Shown here piece after piece: positions 12,563-24,449 of a DNA stretch of 64,000 nucleotides (its first letter is position 1; the number at the start of each line of letters is the position of its first letter). The stretch spans positions 6,699,501 through 6,763,500 of the forward strand of contig NC_083386.1 of NCBI RefSeq assembly GCF_031755915.1. The letters run 5' to 3'. Source of the stretch: Ziziphus jujuba. Its lineage: Eukaryota > Streptophyta > Magnoliopsida > Rosales > Rhamnaceae. Below the pieces are notes generated by a model that did not search any database, was not told the origin of the DNA, and saw only the letters and a program-made list of their open reading frames with translations. A program made the translations under genes and the position numbers.

Positions 12563-14440
12563 TGTCAGGACCCGTCCAGAATTCCTCCCCGGAACCCTAG
12601 ACAAGCCCTGATCCCAGGGAAATACCACCGAACCTTCCAACGGAAAATCCGGCAGCACCTCCCCTAAGGGATTTACTTACCATAAATTTACCTGCACTGA
12701 AAACACACTTCAAAAATATCCCCTTATTCCTCCCACAATACTACAAATTGGTTCCACAAATTTCAGCACTTCAAAATAAATACAATAATCCAGTGCATAA
12801 TAAATACAACAAGAATGAAAGAAATAATACAACTGCAATAAAGAAGAACAGGGTACTTCACGAAGTAAAACAGCGATGAAGATCAAGTCCACTCTGGATG
12901 AACACCGACAACCTGGTACCTAGAGGAACGGAATTTAAGAGTGTGAGATGCTAATCATCTCAGTGAGCGACCCTACTACTATACCATATAATATCACAGT
13001 AATAAGTATAAATAATAATTATTTGGAAATAATAATTTCTCTCAAAACCCTTACAATTCTCTCAGTTGGAAAGGTTCCCTTTTTAAAACATTTTCACAAA
13101 ACCCTTTATTCATATTCCCCGAAAACCAAGACATCAAATGAGTATCCGAACAGTAATAAATAAATTTTAATTCCAATACAGCTTTAAAACATTTTATTTT
13201 TTTAAAACACAGTTCTAAAAATCAGTTGATGCACCCACTATATACCAGTGGCGCCAACAGTACCCAGCGTCCCAAGGTACCGCCAGACAGGAGGTTATAG
13301 AAAGAAACCGGTATACGGTCGCGTGGCGTCCCACAGCGCCGCTGCTAACCTGGTGTCCCGGCCAATGGGGGGTGGCCACCCTCTCCGATGGCATCCACAG
13401 GACACCCTCATAATATCACCTGCGCGCTACTCACACCCACCTGCGCGCTAATCATATCCGTGTGCACAATATCCATATCACATATATCAGAACACCAGTA
13501 CGTGCACGGTGCATCTAAAAATCATAAAATCCATAAATTTAAATCATAAAACAAATTTCACATTTTTCATAAGCATAGCGGGCATAATCCATCCGCTTGA
13601 ACCGGGAAATTCTCCACAATTTCTTTATAATCAATACCATAAATTCCATGATTTTCAAATCCACCAACTCCCAAATCCATCAATTCAAATATCCACATTT
13701 TCCCAAGCATAAATAATTCTCGAAATATAATAATTAAATCTCATAATATTCCATGGGCATATTTTATAAAAATTGAAATCACCAACATAACCCAATATTT
13801 TCCTTGAAATATTTGAAAATCAAATCGTGCCCAATTTACCATTAAAACCACACCAATTTCAAAATCCTCAAAACCATAAAATAATTTCACATGGCATAAA
13901 TTGGTGAAATACACATTTTCTTAAATCCGATAAATTCACAAATAATTCCACAATAATTCAAATAAATATTTGGCACATAGAAATTAAATTCCAAATATTT
14001 AAATCACACATTATATATTCACCAATTAAATTCCCAAAATTAATTTGAAGGTGGGTCACTCACCTGGAGCACGCAATTAACCCATGATCCACTACGGGAT
14101 CAATTCTACGACTCACCGGTGCTCCTAGAACAAAATTCACAGACAGTCAAATAAATTAATATTTTAATCGGGTAAATAATATCCGGTACCCGGGGGTAAA
14201 ACACAAACGTTATCTAGAATTTACGAGTTATATACCGAATCGAAGCTCGCGTGATGAGGATCACGGATTTGGTCTTACTTTCCGGTGATCGGACCCGACG
14301 GGGTCGGAATCTCGCCGGAAAGCTTTCCGAGTTTCGGCTCCGCAATTCTCCCAAACCGTCGCGAATTGGCGGAAACGGAAGTCGGATTTGGGTTCAGGAG
14401 GTCGAACACTGCGGACTGGAGCTGGCCGGAATCCAGACTA
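12563..14440 (-). mobile_element. Gypsy-family LTR, reverse orientation, truncated
   Basis: It starts with TGTCAGGACCCGTCC and follows the LTR at 31376-34329 in reverse for about 1.88 kb, to the point matching about 32466 of that copy (TCCAGTCCGCAGTGTTCG region). The outer 1.1 kb of the LTR is missing, so it is broken rather than a clean solo LTR. Its 3'-terminal half is very similar to the copies at 31376, 45289 and 53659. Confidence 0.8.
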
Positions 14441-14555
14441 TGTAAGCATATTATTTATCTATAATTTTGTTTTTTCTCTTGGAATAAAATTAATGATGGG
14501 TTATTATAGTTATTATACTAGGGACAAATAATTAAGGGTGTGAAAGAACTTACAA
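14441..14555. other. AT-rich spacer between two LTRs
   Basis: About 115 bp of AT-rich sequence without recognisable content. Its last five bases, TACAA (14551-14555), are the left target duplication of the large LTR that starts at 14556. Confidence 0.5.
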
Positions 14556-16670
14556 TGTCCGAACCCGTCCAAGACCCTTCACCGGAACCCTGAACAAGCC
14601 TTGATCCCAGAGAAACATAGCCGAACTTTCCAATGGAAAATCCGACGGCATCTCCCCTAAGGGAAGGGCTTACCACAAAATTTACCTGCATAAAAATGTA
14701 CTTTTATATGGTACCACCTTATCCCTCCCACCTTATTACAATAATTTCCACAATGGCAACACTTCGATAACAATTTGTATAAAACACACACATACATATG
14801 TAATAGGAATAATCAACTAAATAAACAACCAAATATACCTTTAATCATTCATGTCCGTCCACATCGCGCACTTATTGCTGTACATTTCAAATATCATGTT
14901 ACAAAATATACCGATGCCTAATATAGGAAGAAAAGTAAAACAATCATCACACCAACAACAATAATAATAATAGCAGTCGTTTTCATGATAAAAATAGTAT
15001 TAATATCATTTGTCATATTTACCCAAAGGTAATCACTTGTTCAGGGGCTATCACTTAATCACAGCTGTCCCAAGGACTATCTCACCTGCCCAAAGGCTAC
15101 CACTTGTCCAAGGACTATTATACTTGCCCAATAGCTATCTTTCTTATCCGTACGCTGTGATGCTTGTCCGGATATACCATACAATAATAATAATAATAAA
15201 AAATAATGCTAATAATAAGAATAAAAATAAATAATGGCAATAATAAAAATAAAAATAATAATCATAATGATGATGATAATATTAACAATAATAAAAATAA
15301 TTGGAAACATAATTCTAATAAATAATAATTATAATATTAATAACAAGAATAATATTAATAATAGTAATGACAATAAAAGCAATTAAGTATAATGTTAGAA
15401 AATCAGGTTATGAATAGATAGAATAGTACAAGATCAAATAATATTTTAAAATTAAAAATATATTATGAAATATACACTCGTATCAAGGGTATAAATGATA
15501 CACTCCAACATGCTGCGCAATCCGTGATTTCAGCTATCACCGACACCCTGTTACCAATACAGTCCGGGGTAGTCGCATAGATTGGCCGTCCAATCCCCTG
15601 GACTTGTAGGCAACATAGTTACGAGGCTAGCTTTTCATGGACCACATCGGATCGCTGTTCTTGTACGGTGTGATACATACAAATATAATATATATATATA
15701 TATATACACAAAAGATATTTGATGCACTACCAGATACCAGTAGTGTCTTATGGTGCTCAGCGTTCCAAAGCACCATCTGACGGGGAGATTAAAGAGGAAA
15801 ACCGACATACGGTAACGTGGCATCCCACCACGCTGCTGCTAATAGGTGTCCTGGCCATGGAGGGGGGTGGTTGATGCTCACTGTGCATTATACCTTGCCT
15901 ACTCTCAGTCCAATGGCAACCACAAGACAATCCTATGAATCAACCTGTGCGCTAATCACATCCACAACTACAGAACATCGGTACGTGTATGGTGCATCTA
16001 AAATTCTAAATTTTTATAGTATTATTAAAATAAGCAGTTTCAATAAAATCAAGTTTATGAATAAATAAATAAATAGATAAATTCATTAATTAATGTATAA
16101 ATATATTTTTTTGGAAATACTAAATTTTAAATAAATATTTTTATTCAAATCCATGAAATTAATTTTCACCAAAACAATATAAAAATTCTTACATAATTAA
16201 AATCACATAAATGCATTATTTATGCATCAAAATTTTGACATTTAAATCAACAATAATTTTAATAAAAAAAAAATTAAACCATAATTTCATAAAATTAATC
16301 TCTTCCACAATAATTCAATTCCATAAATAAATTTCTTTATCACAATACTTTAATAAAATCAATTCATACCAAATATCATTAGAACCAAATAAAATGTTAT
16401 ATATAAGTAAATAAATGAGAATACTTTTGTTATTCATCATAACCTCAACAACAAAATTAAATGTAATTTTGCAACAATTGAAAACTACAATTTCCTAAAT
16501 TTCAAAGATATAAATTAAATGCTACACATAACTTTGGCATCATAATTTTAAATAACAATTTTATTTAGGCATTAAACACATAAATTCCCATAACACAATA
16601 TTTATATATATTTATATACACATACATATGTATACACAAGCATATATATATATATATATGCACATATAAA

Positions 16671-19600
16671 TGTAACACCCCATCCCAAACTACATCGGAA
16701 TTCTTGCACGTTGATCGAGATTGACCATTGACCGAGTGGGTCAAAAAGTTGACATTTTGTTACGGGTGAAATTTCTAGTTGACTGTGGTACCGCAGCGAA
16801 GTACATGATGCTCCGAGTTCGTAGACTAGTAGCACGTCGAAAACGGAGCTACGGTTTAAAAGTTATGGGCAAAACAATTCGAGATTCAAACTGTCCAAAA
16901 GATGCCGGGAGTTGACTTTTTATGGTTGCAGAATTTTGTTTTGATTTTTGTATGGTTGTAAAATACTCGTCAATACAAGTTCATAGACTAGCGGCACGCT
17001 TAAATTGGACATCTGGTTAAAACGTTGTGGACATGCGAAATTTTCCGAATACAGTAATATTTTCATATATTTGGCTTGAGTGAACAGTGTGTGTCACGTG
17101 TCGCAATTTTATCCAATCTCGTGAGTGAACAGTGTTACCCGCAGGTGGCTTTTATTCAGGCAAAAATGCATGAGCCGGTGGAAGGAGAGAGAAAGAGGGG
17201 AGGGGAGAGAGAGAGAAACCGACCGGCCATTGCCACTTAGCCATTTTCCGGCCACCTTTTCCTCACACGTGCCACCCCACCTTGAAGACCACCTGAAAAC
17301 CGGCCGGTCAGCCAAAAACCACGGCCAACCGACCGCCGACGCGCCCGGATGGAGGCTTTTTCGACGGCGGGGCTGATTCCTTCAAACCTCGATTTCTCCC
17401 TATTCCGGCCACCGTTTGCCTCACCGCCAGTCCCATTGAGTTACCCATCACCAGATCTATCTTTCCACCAAAAAACACAGTCAGTGGCCACCGGACGCGC
17501 TGCCGGCGGTGACGGGTTCCGTCGACCACGGCGGGTCGCCTGGAAAATTGACTTTCTGGCAAGTTTCTGGATGCACCGCCCCTCCTTTCCCACTAATTCT
17601 GACCCTCTGAACCCAAATCCAATGTCCCCTTTCCTCAAATCTCAACGGATTGTGAGAATCGAAGGTCTAAAATCCATGAGCTTTCCGACGAGATTCCGGC
17701 CACCTCGGGTCCGATCTCCGGGAAGTAAGACCAGATTTGTAATCCTCGTCACTCAAGCTTTGATTCGGTATATTACTCATCAATTTTAGTTGTCGTTTGT
17801 GTTCCCTCCCTGGGTACCCATTTGGGAGTGACCCGATTAAAATATTAAAATAATTAGTTTGGTGCATTGTGGATATTTTAGGTGCACGTGTGGGTAGTGG
17901 AGTTGATCCTGTGGAGGATCATGATTGATACATGTGCTTGAGGTGAGTGACCCACCTTCAAAACTATTTTGGGGTGTTTAATTATATTCATTTTATGTTA
18001 ATTTGATATTTAGAATTATGCTCATGTGGTGGAATTTAAATATAATTGTGGAACAGATATTATTTTATATATATATATACCCATTGATGCTAAATGAAAG
18101 TTTGGGTTATTAAGAAATTCTCAATTATTATTATTGTGATTTAATTGTATTTATTACGCATGAGCAAGGTGTTTTCATTTAATTAATCGTATTTGGATTT
18201 TAATATTACTTTTGGGCATGATTTGATTTTTAAATATTTCAAAGAAAATATTGGTTTAAGTTGGTGGTTTCAAATTTTATAATTATACCCATGGAACATT
18301 ATTTGATTGATTTTATGATTTGGGAAGAAAATTAGTTGTATATTATTATCGGTGCATTTATGCTGGAAATGTTAAAGAAAAATGTGGGAGGTTGAGTTCG
18401 AAAAATGGTATAATTCCCACGGTGAATTTTGGAAAAATTACGTACCTTTTTGTAACAAAATTTGGTTATTTATTTTAGACGCACTCATACAGTATTGGTG
18501 TTTTGTACTGTATATGTGGATGAGCGCGCAAGTTATAATGTCTTCCGTGAGTTGCCATTGGACCGAAGGCAGGCAAGTTTTATATAGTGCACATAAGCCG
18601 TCCCCCTTCATGGCCGGGATGACGATTTAAGCAGTGGCACTATCGGGACGCCGAAGTGACCATATGCAGGTTTCTCTCTTTAACCTCCCACTGAACAGTG
18701 CTCGGGACGCTAGGTATCAGAGGGCATCACTGGTATATAGTGTGGTGCGTCAAGTTTAAATTTTCAGATAGAAATTTCAAACCCTAAAGGTTTTAAAATC
18801 ATACTTAAATTAAATGTCTTTAATTTGTTTTATCATCTATTTATAATTATTTAAATTATATTTTTTTGATACTGTTTATCTTAATTTATTTAATCAAATT
18901 ATATATTGAATTCTTCCTTTATGTTGTATTTCTTTCATGCAAGTATTCTAAATTTATTTTATTATATTTCATTACTTTTTATTTGTATTTGGATTATTTA
19001 AATGTTTTTATTAAATTAATGATTCCTTGATTTTTAGGGCATAAAATATTGGGTTTTGCGAAAATATTTTAAAAGGGGAACCTTTCCAACGAAGTGAATA
19101 GTGAAGGTTTTGAGAGAAATATTATTTTCAAATAATTATTATTTAATTACTTATTTATTCCTAATTAATCAAATATGCCATAATCATTGTTGCTTTATAA
19201 TTGTACAGTAGATATGGTCACTCACTGAGATGATTAGCATCTTATATTTTTAAATTCCGCTCCCCTAGGTGCAAGGATTGGTAGACATTCTTCTGGAGTG
19301 AACCTAATCTTCGTCGCTGTCGTAATTCGAGAAGTTATCTTTGTCTTCATTTATTTCAATTGTAATATTTCTTTCATCCTTGTTATATAATTTCGATACT
19401 TAATAGTACTTTATGAAGCTCTGTATACTGTCTTGAACATTTATGTATTAATTATGCACTAATTTCTTATTATTCATTTGAGTGCTGCAAATATGTGGAA
19501 TTAAATTGTAGTAATGTGGGAGGAATAAGGGGATGTATATAGAAGTGTATTTTCAGTGTAGGAAATTTGTGGTAAGTCTAACCCTTAGGGGAGGTTCTGC

Positions 19601-19689
19601 CGGATTTTCCATTGGAAGGCCCGGTAGGGTTTCCCTGGGATCAGGGCTTGTCTAGGGTTCCGGTGAGGAATTTTGGATGGGTCCTGACA
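16671..19689 (+). repeat. 5' LTR of the full-length element
   Basis: This direct repeat of 3019 bp starts TGTAACACCC and ends TCCTGACA. It includes TTGAC clusters just inside the start, a GA-rich tract near 17185-17215, a GC-rich section to about 17720, and an AT-rich second half. That half holds the conserved block with GGTATATAGTGTGGTGC near 18732 and the inverted motif ACTGAGATGATTAGCATCT near 19225. Confidence 0.9.
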
Positions 19690-19691
19690 GT

Positions 19692-19703
19692 TGGTATCAG
19701 AGC
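19692..19703 (+). promoter_or_regulatory. Primer-binding site for initiator tRNA-Met
   Basis: TGGTATCAGAGC starts two bases after the LTR end. It is the standard complement to the 3' end of initiator methionine tRNA used by many plant LTR retrotransposons. Confidence 0.9.
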
Positions 19704-19824
19704 ATAGGTTCTTATAATCCTAAGGGACTGTGCGTTGCTGTGCATCCCATCCGTAAATTTCTCCTTTTTGTAATCATGCTTAAGTGTTTTTATCTCTAAA
19801 CTCTTGTTTGTTTCTTCAGAATTT

Positions 19825-21108
19825 ATGACGTTGCGTAGGCAGGACGCACGTAGTACTCGAGAAGGCTCGGCTGAGAGTTCCGGAAGTAGATCGAGCCTTA
19901 AAAATCTTGTCTCTCAACTAACTCGAGCCTTAGGGAGTTCAAGCTCTAGTAATCATTCCGTGGACCATGCTCGACGATTGGGAGCCGTGAGTTTTAATGG
20001 GACCCAAGGTCCAGCTGCAGCTATGAATTGGCTATCTAACATAGAGAAAATCCTAGAAGATGGGATGCAGTGCCCCGACGAAGATATGGTTAGGATCTCT
20101 GGTTTTATGTTAGAAGGAGACGCCAGAAAGTGGTGGAAGGTGGAAAAAACTCGTAGGAGGCATACATGGGATCAGTTTAAGGTTGCCTTCACTATCAAAT
20201 ATTGCCCTCCTGCCTACCGTGAAGCCAGAAGGAGAGAGTTTGAGGAACTGCGGCAGGGGAACATGACTGTTTCTAAGTATGAGAGAAAGTTTTGGGAGCT
20301 ATCCGAATTCTGTATGCATATGATTCCCAATGACCATACGAAGAAGGTAAGGTTTATAGATGGCTTGAACGAGAACATAGCCCTCACCCTTGCTGGATCA
20401 GTGCATCCTACTTATCAGTCCGCTAGGGATGCAGCGCTGGAGTTAGAGAGGCAGGTGGAGATGCGTAAGCCCTCAAGGCGTAGATCATTTGAAGGTTCAT
20501 ATAGTGGGGCACCTAGTTAGGGAGCTTCCTAGAAGAGCCATAGTTCAGGCTCATTGGGTAGTGGTTGACCAAGCCTACGTGGTAGATTTCAGTGGAGAGG
20601 CAGTTATCGTATGCCCCAGATAGCTCGCCATTCAATCAGCGGGGATACAAGCTCGTATCAGCAGTCACACCTTCGTCCTATGCGGACTTGTCCAATTTGT
20701 AAGAAGAAGCATCTCAGGCAATGCCAGATGGATGGTATATGTTTTCAGTGTGGGCAGCCAGGCCACATAAGGAAGGATTGCCCTTATGGTAGTGGCAGTA
20801 TGCTAGGCGCAGGTCGGCGAGCACAGCATACTAGTGGATTTCAGGGTCAGAGTTCCCAGGGGAGTCAAGCAGCAGGAGGTTCATTGGGATCGGCTCAACC
20901 ATCTACAAGATCGAGTCGAGGTAGAGGAAGAAAGCCCCAGCAGACGGGTCAAGGTCGAGTGTTCGCTATGACGCAGCAGGAAGCCCTGGCTACACCTGAC
21001 GTTGCTACAGGTACTTTGAATATTTTTGGTAATGATGCACTTATGCTTATAGACCCCGGAGTAACACATTCATTCATCTCAATAGAATTTGTCACTCAAG
21101 AGGTATGA
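19825..21108 (+). pseudogene. Degenerate gag and protease of the chromovirus
   Basis: The first ATG of the frame is at 19825. The capsid-like retrotransposon gag domain runs to about 20480 (WLSNIEKILEDG, RKWWKVEKTRRRHTWDQFK, YERKFWELSEFC). The frame is stopped by TAG at 20518 and by further stops before 20611. The same frame then resumes with a CCHC zinc knuckle at 20740-20781 (CFQCGQPGHIRKDC), a basic Ser/Gly/Gln-rich linker and the protease start. The protease active site reads Asp-Pro-Gly (21052-21060) in place of the usual Asp-Thr-Gly, which should inactivate it. The frame ends at 21106-21108, and the rest of the protease lies in another frame, showing a frameshift near 21100. Confidence 0.85.
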
Positions 21109-24100
21109 CCCCTACTCCTTTAGGATGTCTACTAGAAATAGCCACTCCTGCAGGAGAATCCTTGTGGCCTAGCCAGTTAATCAAGGGGTGCTTCTTCTGT
21201 ATCGAAGATCAAGTGATGGAGGCAGATTTGATCCTGTTGGGTCTATCCGGACTTAACATAATCTTGGGCATGGATTGTTTAGCAAGGAACCATGCTTCCG
21301 TAGATTGTTATAATAAAGAGGTTACATTTAGGAGGCCAGGTTTGCCTGAAGTGGTATTTCGTGGGGAAGTTGGGAGGCCTTTGCCAAGATGAATATCTAC
21401 CATCACTGCCAAGAAGCTACTGAATAAGGGTTGCCAAGGGTACCTAGCTCATGTGATAGATACCCAAGTAAGTGGGGTCAGATTGGAAGATGTGCCCGTT
21501 GTGAGGGACTTTTCGGATGTGTTTCCTGAGGAGTTACCGGGATTGCCTCCGGAAAGGGAAGTCAACTTTTCTATTGAATTGATTCCGGGTATCGTGCCCA
21601 TTTCTCTACCACCGTATCGAATGGCTCCAGCGGAGTTAAGGGAGCTAAAGATCCAATTACAAGATTTAGTGGATAAGGGATTTATTAGACCAAGCATATC
21701 ACCATGGGGAGCTCCAGTATTGTTTGTGAAGAAGAAGGATGGTAGTCTAAGATTGTGCATTGACTACCGACAACTTAACAAGGTGACCATCCCTACTCGT
21801 TATCCGTTGCCAAGGATAAATGACCTATTTGATCAACTCCAAGGTGCCAAAGTGTTTTCTAAGATCGACTTAAGATCTGGATATCATCAGTTAAGGATTT
21901 GAGAGTCGGATATTCCTAAGACTGCCTTTAGGACAAGGTACGGACATTATGAGTTCCTAGTGATGTCATTTGGACTTACCATTGCCCTAGCAGCTTTTAT
22001 GGATTTGATGAACCGGGTGTGTCGTCCGTACTTGGATCATTTCGTCATTGTATTTATAGATGACATCCTGATCTATTCGAGGATCCAAGAGGAGCACGTC
22101 AGGCATTTGAAGAGAGTGCTCCAAACTCTAAGACAGCATCAGCTTTATGCTAAATTCGACAAGTGCGAGTTTTGGTTAAATCAAGTGGGTTTTCTCGGAC
22201 ACATTGTGTTAGCCGAAGGTATCTATGTGGACCCTGATAAGGTGAAGGCAGTGTTGAATTGGGAGCGCCCTACTACTGTGAGGGAAGTACAAAGTTTTCT
22301 TGGATTAGCGGGATACTACCGTCGTTTTATAGAAGGGTTTTTGAGAATTGCCGGACCACTTCACAACTTAACCCGAAAGAATGTTGAATTTAGCTGGACA
22401 GACAGGTGTGAGCAGAGTTTTCAGGAATTGAAGCAAAGGTTAACATCCTCACCTGTCTTAACTTTACCTAATGGGAATGAGGGCTTTGAAGTCTATTGTG
22501 ATGCATCCCATCAAGGGTTGGGTTGCGTGCTAATGCAGAATCAAAGGGTGGTAGCGTATGCCTTACGACAATTGAAGCAGCACGAGTAAAACTACCCTAC
22601 GCATGACTTAGAATTGGCGGCGGTAGTCTTTGCTCTAAAGAAGTGGAGACACTACTTGTATGGGGCCACATGTCAAATTTATACCAACCACAAAATCCTT
22701 AAGTACATTTTCACTCCAAAGGAATTAAATATGAGGCAAAGGAGATGGATGGAGTTATTGAAGGATTATGACTGTGTGATTGATTATCACCTCGGCAAGG
22801 CGAATGTAGTAGCAGATGCTTTGAGTAGGAAGGATATCGGATCTTTTGCTCACATTCAAGCCATCCAACTACCTCTTATGGTAGAGTTGAAGAAAATGGG
22901 GGTGTTAATGCATATGCATCCTTCTGGAGTCCTTATGGCTAGTTTTCAGGTGCTACCAGTGTTAGTGGATCGTATATTGGAGACTCAAATGGAAGACCAT
23001 AAATTGAGAACAATTAAGAGCAAGGTACAAAAAGGTCTTGATCCGGAGTTTTCCATAAGGAGGGATGGGGCCCTCGTGTATAAAGGACGACTTTGCATTC
23101 CTGATATTCCAAAACTCAAGAAGGAGATCTTAGAGGAGGTGCATAGCTCGATATATGCGACGCATCCTGGAAGTACCAAAATGTACCGAACGCTTGTTAA
23201 GTATTATTGGTGGATTGGCATGAAAAGGGAAATGGCAGATTTTGTATCAAAATGCCTATTTGTCAACAAGTAAAGGCAGAAAGACAAAAGCCTTCAGGGC
23301 TACTCCAATTCTTACCTATTCCCGTATGGAAGTGGGAAGAACTCAATATGGATTTTGTGTTCAAGCTTCCCCCTACACCTAGGAGATACGATGGTATTTG
23401 GGTAATCATTGATCGTCTTACCAAGTCGGCACACTTCTTACCGGTACGAGAGCGTTTCTCACCCGAGAAATTAGCCCGGTTGTTTATACAACGTATTGTA
23501 AGTCTTCATGGAGTACCGCTCGCCATCGTATCCGATCGAGATCCACACTTTACTTCACGACTATGGTGGAAGTTAGCTGATGCATTAGGAGTAAGACTTA
23601 ACTACAGCACCGCCTTTCACCCGCAATCTGATGGACAAGCTGAGTGCACAATTCAAACATTAGAAGATATGCTAAGGTCTTGTGTGATGCAATTTCGGGG
23701 TAACTGGGACGAACAATCACCATTGATAGAATGTGTTTATAACAATAGTTATCAGGCGAGTATTGGGATGTCCCCGTATGAGGCCTTATATGGGAGGCAA
23801 TGTCGGACACCTTTATGCTGGAGTGAAGTAGGAGAAGAGAGACTCCTTGCAATGAATAATGTGGTTGGATCTGAGTATTTATGGATGACCTTGGACAAGG
23901 TGAAGATCATCCGGGATCGGTTGAAGATTGTCCAAGATCGACAAAAGAGTTACGCAGATGTGCGTAGGAAGGATTTGGAATTTGAAGTAGGAGATTGGGT
24001 ATTCCTAAAGTTATCTCCATGGAAATGAGTAGTACGCTTTGGTCGACGAGGTAAGTTGAGTCCTCGTTATATTAGGCCTTACGAGATTACGGAGAGGATT

Positions 24101-24406
24101 GGCCCCTTGGCTTATAGATTAGCATTACCGGAAGAGCTAGCCCGAGTGCACAACGTATTTCATGTTTCGATGCTACGGAAATATATTGCAGACCCATCAC
24201 ACGTACTCGAGACTCCTAATATCGAGTTGAGGGAAGATCTTTCGTATGTAGAGCAACCAGTGCAGATTTTGGATCGCGAGCAGCGGGTGCTACGTAACAA
24301 GACTATCCCTTTAGTTAAAGTTTTATGGCGGAATCATTTAATCGAGGAAGTAACGTGGGAGCCCGAGGCGCAAATGCGTGATCAGTATCCCTATTTGTTC
24401 CAGTGA
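21105..24406 (+). pseudogene. Degenerate pol: protease end, reverse transcriptase, RNase H, integrase, chromodomain-like tail
   Basis: Frame 21105-23273 covers the protease remainder (IILGMDCLARNHASVD), reverse transcriptase ([30 protein letters not shown] at about 22050-22076) and RNase H ([24 protein letters not shown]). It is broken by stops near 21390, 21901 and 22587. A frameshift near 23260 moves the reading to the frame of 23207-24406. That frame has integrase with its conserved Asp, Asp and Glu (LNMDFV, VSDRDPHFTSRLWW, HPQSDGQAE), a stop near 24026, then the GPY/F-like module (ITERIGPLAYRLALP) and a chromodomain-like end (EEVTWEPEAQMRDQYPYLF). The domain order is that of gypsy elements. 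All stops listed lie at family-conserved positions, so they are decay and not sequencing noise alone. Confidence 0.9.
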
Positions 24407-24437
24407 TGTGCAGAATTTTGAGAATGAAATTCTTATT

Positions 24438-24448
24438 AGGGGGGAAGG
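24438..24448 (+). promoter_or_regulatory. Polypurine tract
   Basis: AGGGGGGAAGG lies one base before the 3' LTR and would prime plus-strand synthesis. Confidence 0.85.
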
Positions 24449-24449
24449 T

